A stretch of 5,838 nucleotides of DNA, taken from NCBI GenBank assembly GCA_903822245.1, contig CAIJOE010000111.1, positions 1-5,838 of the forward strand. The letters run 5' to 3'. Source of the DNA: an uncultured Actinomycetes bacterium (lineage in GTDB: Bacteria > Actinomycetota > Actinomycetes > Nanopelagicales > Nanopelagicaceae). The position numbers were made by a program, and so were the translations under genes. Of this stretch, positions 1 through 5,838 are shown piece by piece. Numbering within the stretch: position 1 is the first letter of the stretch; each line of letters starts with the position of its first letter. The notes under the pieces were generated by a model. The model searched no databases and was not told where the DNA came from. It saw only the letters and a program-made list of their open reading frames with translations.

Positions 1-276
1 AGGTTTGTTTTAACTGTCTTGGAAATATGGAGTGGAAAGAGATCTTCTACTCAATTAGCTAGATGGTGTCACAGACAGGTATATCAACAGCTAACTTGTA
101 AATCTCCGGCCGTTACCCATCTGCCAAAGATTAGGAAAATATATATCTGTGAACCAATTGAAGGAGTTGCTGAAACAACTGTCACCCTAAAGATTGGAGA
201 ACGAGTCAGATCACTTATCTTGCGCTTTGAAGGAGTGGATAACCGTTGGTTGTGTACTGAATTTATATTGCTTTAG
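1..276 (+). CDS. Rv3235-like (DUF6459) family protein, C-terminal part
   Basis: The reading frame is open from the first base of the window, so the start lies outside it and 91 C-terminal residues are visible. A TTG at base 19 could serve as a start, but the six codons before it (RFVLTV) continue the family pattern, so it is more likely internal. The visible part matches my memory of the actinobacterial Rv3235 / DUF6459 family. It has a helical stretch VLEIWSGKRSSTQLARW, then a 'VYQQL' segment, then a beta-rich end with 'IYICEPIEGVAETTVTLKIG', 'RVRSLILRFEG' and a closing 'RWLCTEFIL'. Members are small proteins of unknown function, often found close to secA. The helix-plus-sheet pattern is reminiscent of NTF2/cystatin-like folds, but that is a guess. 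The stop TAG (274-276) overlaps the secA stop on the other strand. Family assignment is fairly confident; no function can be given. Confidence 0.72.
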   Translation, partial: RFVLTVLEIWSGKRSSTQLARWCHRQVYQQLTCKSPAVTHLPKIRKIYICEPIEGVAETTVTLKIGERVRSLILRFEGVDNRWLCTEFILL

Positions 277-2945
277 GCAGCGCCATGACAACGCTTGTAC
301 TTCTTTCCTGACCCACATGGGCAAGGCGCATTTCTTGAAGTTCCACCACTTGTCTTTACTTCTCCATCGACATCTGCAGCTGAGTATCGAAGTTCTTTTT
401 GAGGAGCAACATCTGGTGTTAGTCCCTTGGCGCCGACGGAGCCTGATTCATCTTCAATTTGAACTTCTACGTTGAATATATAACCAACCAGCTCTTCCTT
501 AATTGCATCCATCATCGCAGCAAACAGGTCGTAGCCTTCTTTTTGATATTCAACAAGTGGATCACGCTGTGCCATTGCGCGAAGGCCAATACCTTCTTGC
601 AGATAATCCATCTCATATAGGTGCTCGCGCCACTTACGGTCCAAAACAGACAACAAAACCTTGCGCTCTAATTCACGCATTACTGGAGTTGTTAAGGTTT
701 CCTCACGCGTGTTGTAAGCCTTCTCAACATCGCTCAAAACGCGATCTAGAAGAAAATCTTGATCGAGGGCTGACTGAGACCCCACTGAAGAATTCAAATC
801 CTCTTTATTAAAAGAGATTGGGTAAAGAGCGTGTAAAGCTGTGAATAGAGTGTCCAAATCCCAATCTTCTGGATAGCCCTCACTAGTAGCCGCCTCAACA
901 TAAGCGGTAATGGTGTCACCGATGAAGGTTTGTACTTGCTCGTGAATATCAGCACCTTCTAGCACCTCACGCCGTTCGCTATATACAACTTCGCGCTGAC
1001 GGTTCATTACATCGTCATACTTCAAGACGTTCTTACGCATTTCGAAGTTCAAAGATTCAACTTGTGTTTGCGCAGATCGAATGGCATTTGAAACCATTTT
1101 TGATTCAATTGGCACATCATCAGCGATGCCAGCTGCACCTAAGAATCGCTCAACTAAACCAGAATTAAAACGTCGCATCAATTCGTCTTGGAGTGAAAGA
1201 TAAAAACGGGACTCACCAGGATCGCCTTGGCGACCTGAACGACCACGAAGCTGATTATCAATGCGGCGAGATTCATGGCGCTCGGTACCTAATACATAAA
1301 GACCGCCAAGGGAAACTACTGTTTCATGTTCCTTAGCTACTGCAGCCTTTTGCTTTGCAATCTCTGCTGGCCAAGCCGCTTCATACTCTTGCGGAGAATC
1401 AACTGGACTCAAACCTTTTCTTTGTAATTCAAAATCAGCCATAAATTCTGGGTTGCCACCAAGCATGATGTCAGTTCCGCGACCTGCCATGTTTGTAGCA
1501 ACAGTAACCGCGCCAACTGCTCCAGCTCGAGCAACGATTGAAGCCTCGCGCTCATGCTGTTTTGCATTTAGAACTTCGTGAGGAATTCCATTCTTCTTCA
1601 ATAGATGAGAGAGTTCTTCAGATTTTTCAACGCTAACAGTTCCAACCAATACTGGTTGGCCTTTTTTATGACGGGCGACAATATCTTGAGTGAGAGCCAT
1701 AAATTTAGCGATCTCGGTCTTGTAAATGAGATCTGGGGCATCAATTCGTTGCATTGGACGGTTTGTTGGAATTGGAACAACACCAAGCTTGTAAATTTGC
1801 ATCAATTCCGCAGCTTCAGTCATTGCTGTACCGGTCATGCCAGAGAGCTTTTCATATAGGCGGAAGTAATTCTGCAAGGTAATTGTTGCCAGCGTTTGGT
1901 TCTCGTCCTGAATTTCTACGCGCTCTTTGGCTTCTAGTGCCTGGTGAAGTCCTTCGTTATAGCGACGGCCTGCCAACATACGGCCAGTGTGCTCATCGAC
2001 AATCAAAAGCTCACCGTTCATTACTACATAATCTTTGTCACGCTTAAATAATTCTTTAGCCTTTAGCGCATTATTCAAATAGCCGATCATTGGTGTATTT
2101 ACTGACTCATAAAGGTTTTCAATTCCCAGAAGCTCTTCGACGCGGGTAACACCAGCCTCGATAACTCCAACAGTTCGCTTCTTCTCATCTACCTCGTAGT
2201 GAAGATCGCGATCCATTTTCTGCACAATATTTGAAAATTCTAAATACCACTTTGTTGCCTTATCGGCTGGCCCACTAATAATAAGTGGAGTTCTTGCCTC
2301 ATCGATCAGAATTGAGTCGGCCTCATCAATAATCGCAAAGTTATGATCACGCTGCACACAATCTTCCAAGGTCCAAGCCATGTTGTCGCGAAGGTAATCA
2401 AAACCGAATTCATTATTAGTGCCGTAGGTGATATCTGCAGCATATGCTTCGCGGCGCTCAGCAGGAGTCATGCTCGAAAGGATTACACCAACTTTCAACC
2501 CTAAGAATCTATGGATACGGCCCATCCACTCACTATCGCGCTCTGCCAAATAATCATTAACGGTAACAACGTGGACGCCTTTTTCAGAAAGAGCATTTAA
2601 ATATGCTGGCAAAGTTGAGACAAGAGTTTTACCTTCACCGGTTCGCATTTCGGCAACATTTCCTTGGTGAAGTGCCGCACCACCCATGATCTGAACATCA
2701 TAGTGTCGTTGTCCCAAAGTGCGCTTTGCTGCTTCTCGAACAGTTGCAAATGCTTCTGGGAGTAGATCATCTAACGTCTCACCATTAGCTAGGCGTTGGC
2801 GAAACTTTTGGGTCTGATTGCGTAATTCCTCATCAGAGAGTGCTGAGATTGTGGATTCAAAAGAGTTTACAACTTGCGCTATTTTTTCCAACTGACGAAC
2901 ATGGCGGCCTTCACCGGCACGCAAGATCTTGTCTAAAACTGACAC
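273..2945 (-). CDS. secA: Preprotein translocase ATPase SecA (SecA1 type)
   Basis: SecA is the cytoplasmic/peripheral membrane ATPase that pushes unfolded preproteins through SecYEG. The 890-residue product is complete. NBD1 carries Walker A MRTGEGKT (100-107), VTVNDYLAERD (127-137) and Walker B IIDEAD (205-210). The preprotein cross-linking region follows at about 220-370. NBD2 carries TNMAGRGTDIMLGGN (484-498) and the arginine-finger region RGRSGRQGDPGESRFYLS (567-584). The helical scaffold and wing domains run to about 820. After a short linker, the tail ends in a SEC-C zinc motif with C875, C877, C886 and H887. The 'PEEYEAAW-like' insert after GGN (about 499-545) resembles actinobacterial SecA1. 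M. tuberculosis SecA1 is somewhat longer, about 950 residues; the difference probably lies in the C-terminal linker. The GTG start (2945-2943) was chosen because the protein begins with the usual SecA N-terminus (ILRAGEGR) and GGAAGAGGG lies just upstream. An ATG at 2959-2957 is out of frame. comF lies 82 bases upstream; no hpf lies between them. Confidence 0.98.
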   Translation of the reverse strand: MSVLDKILRAGEGRHVRQLEKIAQVVNSFESTISALSDEELRNQTQKFRQRLANGETLDDLLPEAFATVREAAKRTLGQRHYDVQIMGGAALHQGNVAEMRTGEGKTLVSTLPAYLNALSEKGVHVVTVNDYLAERDSEWMGRIHRFLGLKVGVILSSMTPAERREAYAADITYGTNNEFGFDYLRDNMAWTLEDCVQRDHNFAIIDEADSILIDEARTPLIISGPADKATKWYLEFSNIVQKMDRDLHYEVDEKKRTVGVIEAGVTRVEELLGIENLYESVNTPMIGYLNNALKAKELFKRDKDYVVMNGELLIVDEHTGRMLAGRRYNEGLHQALEAKERVEIQDENQTLATITLQNYFRLYEKLSGMTGTAMTEAAELMQIYKLGVVPIPTNRPMQRIDAPDLIYKTEIAKFMALTQDIVARHKKGQPVLVGTVSVEKSEELSHLLKKNGIPHEVLNAKQHEREASIVARAGAVGAVTVATNMAGRGTDIMLGGNPEFMADFELQRKGLSPVDSPQEYEAAWPAEIAKQKAAVAKEHETVVSLGGLYVLGTERHESRRIDNQLRGRSGRQGDPGESRFYLSLQDELMRRFNSGLVERFLGAAGIADDVPIESKMVSNAIRSAQTQVESLNFEMRKNVLKYDDVMNRQREVVYSERREVLEGADIHEQVQTFIGDTITAYVEAATSEGYPEDWDLDTLFTALHALYPISFNKEDLNSSVGSQSALDQDFLLDRVLSDVEKAYNTREETLTTPVMRELERKVLLSVLDRKWREHLYEMDYLQEGIGLRAMAQRDPLVEYQKEGYDLFAAMMDAIKEELVGYIFNVEVQIEDESGSVGAKGLTPDVAPQKELRYSAADVDGEVKTSGGTSRNAPCPCGSGKKYKRCHGAA

Positions 2946-3027
2946 TTGCCCTCTTCCATCTCGAAATATCCCAAAGTTAATTACGGCCCACTTCTGGCCA
3001 CGGTTCTATCTTAATGCGTATATAGGC
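2946..3027 (-). promoter_or_regulatory. comF-secA intergenic region / possible secA leader
   Basis: This 82-base gap has room for a secA promoter, but no convincing -35/-10 pair is visible. Weak -10-like hexamers on the minus strand are TAAGAT (3014-3009) and an extended-type TGGGATATT (2974-2966), neither with a TTGACA-like partner at the usual distance. Two GGCC blocks (2985-2988 and 2996-2999) can pair across a 7-base loop, extendable by a wobble pair to a 5-bp stem. No U-run follows, so it does not look like an intrinsic terminator. The region sits where hpf is found in many actinobacteria. Whether secA has its own promoter here or depends on read-through from comF cannot be told from sequence. 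Confidence 0.3.
2949..2957 (-). promoter_or_regulatory. Ribosome binding site of secA
   Basis: On the minus strand the sequence GGAAGAGGG stands four bases before the GTG start codon, with GAGG as the best match to the Shine-Dalgarno core. It supports GTG at 2945 as the true secA start over the nearby out-of-frame ATG at 2959-2957, which itself overlaps this purine block. Confidence 0.7.
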
Positions 3028-3693
3028 TTAACTCGCACACGAGGCAATGACCCCAAGAACCCCAATTCCTCGAGCCTCTAGCGCAGTTTTGGCAGCATTT
3101 GCAGTGCTGCCGGTCGTAACCAAGTCATCAAGGAGGAAAACCTTGGTCCTATCAGAAATTGGTATTCGCACATGATCTTTAACAATTATTGCACCCGCCA
3201 TATTCCGCAATCGTTCTTGATTATTAAGTGTTGACTGATCAGTGACTTTTCGGGAATGTTCAAGGCAATTTATGATTTGAATTGTAGGCATCTGGGAGGA
3301 TGCGACAATTAATTTCGCCAGTGCCATCGTGTGGAGAAAGCCACGAGAACGATTAATTGAATTTCTAGAAGGAATTGGCACCAAAACTAAGTTTGAGCCC
3401 TCGGAGTTAATCATTAACTTGCGCATGGCATAGCCAAGTGCTCGAGTCGCTGAATTAGCTAAGATTTCGCGTGCCGCTCGGTTGTTATCCTCTTTCGCGG
3501 CAAGAATTAATTGTGATGCTAAAGGGGAAAATCTAGTGCCGGCAAATACTAAAAGATTTATCCTCGTAGTTAGAAGTGCTGGGGTGTGAATCTGAATAGC
3601 ACAATCCCTGCAGAGATTGCTTCCTAATTTTGCGCAGCCAATACAAGTTTGTGGAAATAGTAAATTCGATAGGGACTTGAAAGTATTTTGCAC
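3028..3693 (-). CDS. comF: ComF family phosphoribosyltransferase-fold protein
   Basis: ComF proteins combine an N-terminal zinc-ribbon with a type I phosphoribosyltransferase fold. In naturally competent bacteria they help take up or process single-stranded DNA in the cytoplasm; in Actinobacteria the role is not settled. The 221-residue product has the paired cysteines C17-x2-C20 and C28-x2-C31 after the usual 'LLFPQTC' opening. It has the middle motif VPIPSRNSINRSRGF (105-119), the 'QERLRNMAGA' segment (159-168), and the PRPP-binding loop VFLLDDLVTTGST (185-197) with D189-D190 and T193-T194-G195. Length is normal for the family. The start is GTG (3693-3691): an in-frame TAG lies two codons upstream, so no longer form is possible. 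No strong ribosome binding site precedes it; the only purine run (GGAAA) sits about 12 bases away inside an inverted repeat. mtrB ends 53 bases upstream. The family call is secure, a DNA-uptake role is not. Confidence 0.92.
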   Translation of the reverse strand: MQNTFKSLSNLLFPQTCIGCAKLGSNLCRDCAIQIHTPALLTTRINLLVFAGTRFSPLASQLILAAKEDNNRAAREILANSATRALGYAMRKLMINSEGSNLVLVPIPSRNSINRSRGFLHTMALAKLIVASSQMPTIQIINCLEHSRKVTDQSTLNNQERLRNMAGAIIVKDHVRIPISDRTKVFLLDDLVTTGSTANAAKTALEARGIGVLGVIASCAS

Positions 3694-3702
3694 TATCTAA
3701 GG

Positions 3703-3730
3703 TTTCCATAGTTATTAAGGACTATGGAAA
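3703..3730. repeat. Perfect 10-bp inverted repeat between mtrB and comF
   Basis: TTTCCATAGT at 3703-3712 is the exact reverse complement of ACTATGGAAA at 3721-3730, with an 8-base spacer. As RNA it would fold into a 10-bp stem. On neither strand is the stem followed by a run of T, so it is not a classical intrinsic terminator. Read in the direction of the operon, the distal arm contains GGAAA, the only Shine-Dalgarno-like stretch before the comF GTG, so folding could mask it. As DNA the same symmetry could be a binding site for a dimeric regulator. The symmetry is directly visible; any function is inference. Confidence 0.75.
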
Positions 3731-3746
3731 TAAATTACTAATCTGT

Positions 3747-5273
3747 TTAAAAATCTCCCCTTGGGATAACTTGTATCGGAGTTGAGGTGATTGTGCCTCC
3801 TGAAAATTTAGGAAGCGTTAAAACAAAATGGGCACCTTTACTAGGAAGTCCCCATGCTTCAAGTTTTCCTTGGTGTAATTTTGCATCTTCCATGGCAATT
3901 GATAGACCCAGGCCGGTTCCGCCTCGAACACGAGCTCTTGATGGGTCAGCTCGCCAAAATCTCTCAAATAGCGAAGAGCGATCTCTATTGCTAAATCCAA
4001 CACCGTAATCACGAACTCCAACAGAGACTGCATCCTCGCTTTGGGCTATGGTGATATCAATTGTCTTTTCCTCGCGGTGATCGATCGCATTTGTAAGAAG
4101 ATTGCGAAGAATCCGCTGAATTCTTCGTGGGTCCACATCAACGATTATGGGCTCACTTGGTGCATGTAGTTCAATTATGCGCTCTTGGCTCGGGTGAACA
4201 TAGTCAATTGCTTCACGTACCAAAGCAATGAAATCAACTTCCCTGATCTCCATAACGGCAGCTTCTGCGTCAAAGCGACTTACCTCAAGTAGATCATTTA
4301 AAAGTGCTTCAAAGCGATCAATCTGTGAGGCTAATAGTTCGGCACTTCTGGCAACAGAGGGCTCAAAACCATCTTTTGCTGAATAAAGAACCTGTGAAGC
4401 CATCCGCATTGTGGTCAAAGGAGTTCGAAGTTCGTGGGACACATCAGATACAAATCTTTGCTGCAGCCTAGATAGATTTTCAAGGCGTGAGATTTGTTGC
4501 TTGAGTGAGACAGCCATTTCATTAAAGGCATAACCAAGTCGGGCGATTTCATCTTCCCCGCGGATATCCATTCTTTGATCTAGATCTCCAGCAGTTAGTT
4601 GTTCAGCAATTCTTGCAGCATCACGAACTGGTGCAATTAGTTGGCGCAGGACTAACCAAGAGAGAATTCCAAGCAGGAGTGTTAGGACAATTCCAGTTAG
4701 CCAAAGTGAGCGACCTATTAGAGTAAGTGTCGCATTTTGCTGTGAAAGACTGAACAACACATATATTTCGTATTTACCGGCGCTTGGAATCTCCAATATA
4801 TTTCCAACAACAATACCGTGATCTATTTTTCCGCCTAAATATAAAATATCTGTGCGTTCCCAGATTGGGCCTTTTGCCGCACGAGTTTTAGTTCTGAAGG
4901 AATCTGCCACGGATTTTGGCGACATTAGATTTGAAGTTCCTCGGTAATTTGTTGCGCTGGTATTTTTTGGGAATGGAAATAACGCAATTTCGCGCCCAGA
5001 GTTACTTCCGCTCACTGATGGGACGGAAAGAATTTCGTTAATGATCATCTTCACAGTTGCTTTATCTTGATATTGAGCGATTGATAGCTGGAGTTGAGTT
5101 GATCTTGAAGTTGAAGTTGCATCCGCAATAGACACGTTAAGTTTTTCTTTGAAAATACCAGTCGAAACCTGGCTATAAAGTGCTGAACCGATTAACCAAA
5201 TAATAATCATTGACAGAGCAACAATCGTTACTGTCACTCGAAGTACTAATGATCTGCGCCATCGTTTGAGCAA
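3747..5273 (-). CDS. mtrB: Sensor histidine kinase MtrB
   Basis: MtrB is the membrane kinase that phosphorylates MtrA. The 508-residue product begins with the family-like RWRRSLVLRV, then a membrane segment (about 13-34), an extracytoplasmic sensor region (about 35-188), and a second membrane segment (about 189-209). A HAMP linker follows (about 210-262), then the dimerisation helices with the phospho-accepting H280 in SHELRTPL. The ATPase domain has the N box around N391/N395 (NLLTNAIDH), G1 DYGVGF (422-427), F box FERFWRAD (436-443) and G2 GGTGLGL (451-457). All catalytic boxes are intact. M. tuberculosis MtrB is about 60 residues longer. The start is TTG (5273-5271): an in-frame TAA stands directly before it, and GGAG lies 8 bases upstream. 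It follows mtrA by 5 bases. The usual next gene, lpqB, whose lipoprotein product is reported to bind the MtrB sensor domain, is absent. Confidence 0.95.
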   Translation of the reverse strand: MLKRWRRSLVLRVTVTIVALSMIIIWLIGSALYSQVSTGIFKEKLNVSIADATSTSRSTQLQLSIAQYQDKATVKMIINEILSVPSVSGSNSGREIALFPFPKNTSATNYRGTSNLMSPKSVADSFRTKTRAAKGPIWERTDILYLGGKIDHGIVVGNILEIPSAGKYEIYVLFSLSQQNATLTLIGRSLWLTGIVLTLLLGILSWLVLRQLIAPVRDAARIAEQLTAGDLDQRMDIRGEDEIARLGYAFNEMAVSLKQQISRLENLSRLQQRFVSDVSHELRTPLTTMRMASQVLYSAKDGFEPSVARSAELLASQIDRFEALLNDLLEVSRFDAEAAVMEIREVDFIALVREAIDYVHPSQERIIELHAPSEPIIVDVDPRRIQRILRNLLTNAIDHREEKTIDITIAQSEDAVSVGVRDYGVGFSNRDRSSLFERFWRADPSRARVRGGTGLGLSIAMEDAKLHQGKLEAWGLPSKGAHFVLTLPKFSGGTITSTPIQVIPRGDF

Positions 5274-5278
5274 TTAAA

Positions 5279-5838
5279 TCACTCCGCGCTTCCGGGAACT
5301 CCAGCCTTATATCCAACACCTCGTACGGTGAGAATAATCTTTGGATTTTCTGGATCTGTTTCTACCTTAGAACGAAGACGTTGAATGTGAACATTTACCA
5401 GTCTTGTGTCTGTCGCCGGACGGTAACCCCACACTTCACTAAGCAAAGCCTCGCGAGTAAATACGCGACCTGGTTCCCTTGCCAATGCCACAAGCAAATC
5501 AAATTCAAGGCGAGTCAGTGGCACACTTTGACCATCGCGGACAATTGAGTGAGCAATTTGATCAATTTCAATGTTGCCAATTCGAAGCGCCGAACTAACC
5601 TCTGCTGAGTTGCGACGAAGGCGTACTTTAATGCGAGCAACTAGCTCTGAGGGATTAAAAGGTTTAACCATGTAGTCATCGGCACCAGCTTCTAACCCAG
5701 CAACAACATCTTGGGTGTCACTCTTAGCGGTGAGCATGACAATTGGAACCATTGATTTTTCGCGAATTAATTTACAAACTTCAACGCCATCTAGTCCTGG
5801 AAGCATGACATCTAATAAAACAAGATCTGGATTTTGCG
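5279..5838 (-). CDS. mtrA: Response regulator MtrA, lacking its N-terminus at the window edge
   Basis: MtrA is an OmpR/PhoB-type DNA-binding regulator, activated by MtrB and known in actinobacteria to control cell-wall and division genes. The frame is open to the right edge, giving 185 residues; about 50 N-terminal residues are outside. The methionine codon at 5806-5804 is internal, because the preceding codons read QNPDLVLLDV and contain the phospho-acceptor Asp (codon 5812-5810) in LLDVMLPG. The receiver domain continues with the conserved Thr of VMLTAKSD and the Lys of VKPF, spaced as in M. tuberculosis MtrA (D56, T83, K105 by that numbering). The C-terminal winged helix includes LTRLEFDLLVALAREPGRVF, VWGYRPATDTRLVNVHIQRL and the closing TVRGVGYKAG. 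The WGYR...TDTRLVNVHIQRLR stretch is strongly MtrA-like, so this is not just a generic OmpR-type regulator. The stop TGA (5281-5279) is 5 bases from the mtrB start. Confidence 0.95.
   Translation of the reverse strand, partial: QNPDLVLLDVMLPGLDGVEVCKLIREKSMVPIVMLTAKSDTQDVVAGLEAGADDYMVKPFNPSELVARIKVRLRRNSAEVSSALRIGNIEIDQIAHSIVRDGQSVPLTRLEFDLLVALAREPGRVFTREALLSEVWGYRPATDTRLVNVHIQRLRSKVETDPENPKIILTVRGVGYKAGVPGSAE
5282..5285 (-). promoter_or_regulatory. Ribosome binding site of mtrB inside the end of mtrA
   Basis: GGAG on the minus strand lies 8 bases before the TTG start of mtrB and is made of the last coding bases of mtrA, directly before its TGA. Ribosomes finishing mtrA would stop on top of it, which suggests translational coupling of the two genes. 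It also decides for TTG as the mtrB start. Confidence 0.65.

Noticed and set aside
308..325. CCCACATGGG-type palindrome near the end of secA as a possible terminator
   Set aside because: Only a 4-bp stem with a 2-base loop and no T-run on either strand; it encodes the conserved zinc-motif region of SecA.
503..811. Plus-strand open frame of 102 codons inside secA
   Set aside because: It lies wholly antisense to the conserved C-terminal half of secA, has no recognisable motif and no convincing ribosome site; it is a shadow frame.
1598..1859. Short overlapping open frames on both strands within secA
   Set aside because: They sit across a conserved part of SecA NBD2 and its boundary, with no motifs; explained by the constraints of the secA coding sequence.
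3703..3730. The inverted repeat as an intrinsic terminator of mtrB
   Set aside because: The stem is AT-rich and is not followed by a T-run in either direction, so it was recorded as a repeat of unknown function instead.
3787..4033. Open frames on both strands inside the end of mtrB (3787-4008 plus, 3818-4033 minus)
   Set aside because: Both overlap the intact ATPase domain of MtrB in other frames and show no protein-family features.
5415..5435. GTAAC-like words as possible MtrA binding sites (here and near 115, 1503, 2145 and 2559)
   Set aside because: MtrA sites are usually paired repeats; these are isolated single words inside coding sequence and no pair with regular spacing was found in the gaps.

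Overview
This window looks like a compact core-genome segment of an actinobacterium. Four genes lie on the minus strand in the order mtrA (cut by the right edge), mtrB, comF and secA. This is the family-typical actinobacterial neighbourhood mtrA-mtrB-lpqB-comF-hpf-secA, but with lpqB and hpf missing. A fifth gene on the plus strand, cut by the left edge, encodes the C-terminus of an Rv3235-like (DUF6459) protein, itself a family restricted to Actinobacteria. By eye the base composition is AT-richer than in most Actinobacteria. Together with the very short gaps and the missing genes, this suggests a streamlined lineage, perhaps a freshwater acI / Nanopelagicales-type organism. That placement is inference, not something the sequence proves.

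Layout from left to right. At 1-276 (+) is the end of the Rv3235-like gene. Its stop codon overlaps the secA stop codon, so the two genes are convergent with no space between them. At 273-2945 (-) is a full-length secA. At 2946-3027 is the secA leader, with a good ribosome binding site and a short GC-rich hairpin. At 3028-3693 (-) is comF. At 3694-3746 is a 53-base gap holding a perfect 10-bp inverted repeat. At 3747-5273 (-) is mtrB, and at 5279-5838 (-) is mtrA from just before its phospho-acceptor aspartate to its end.

How the genes relate. MtrB is a membrane sensor kinase and MtrA its response regulator. They are separated by 5 bases and are probably translationally coupled. In studied actinobacteria this pair controls cell-wall remodelling and division genes. 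SecA is the ATPase motor of the Sec export pathway and would deliver many envelope proteins. ComF is a phosphoribosyltransferase-fold protein linked in other bacteria to DNA uptake. No mobile element, tRNA, rRNA, CRISPR array or prophage signature was seen. The points worth a second look are the two missing operon members, the inverted repeat ahead of comF, and the overlapping stop codons. I see no evidence for a wholly new system here.
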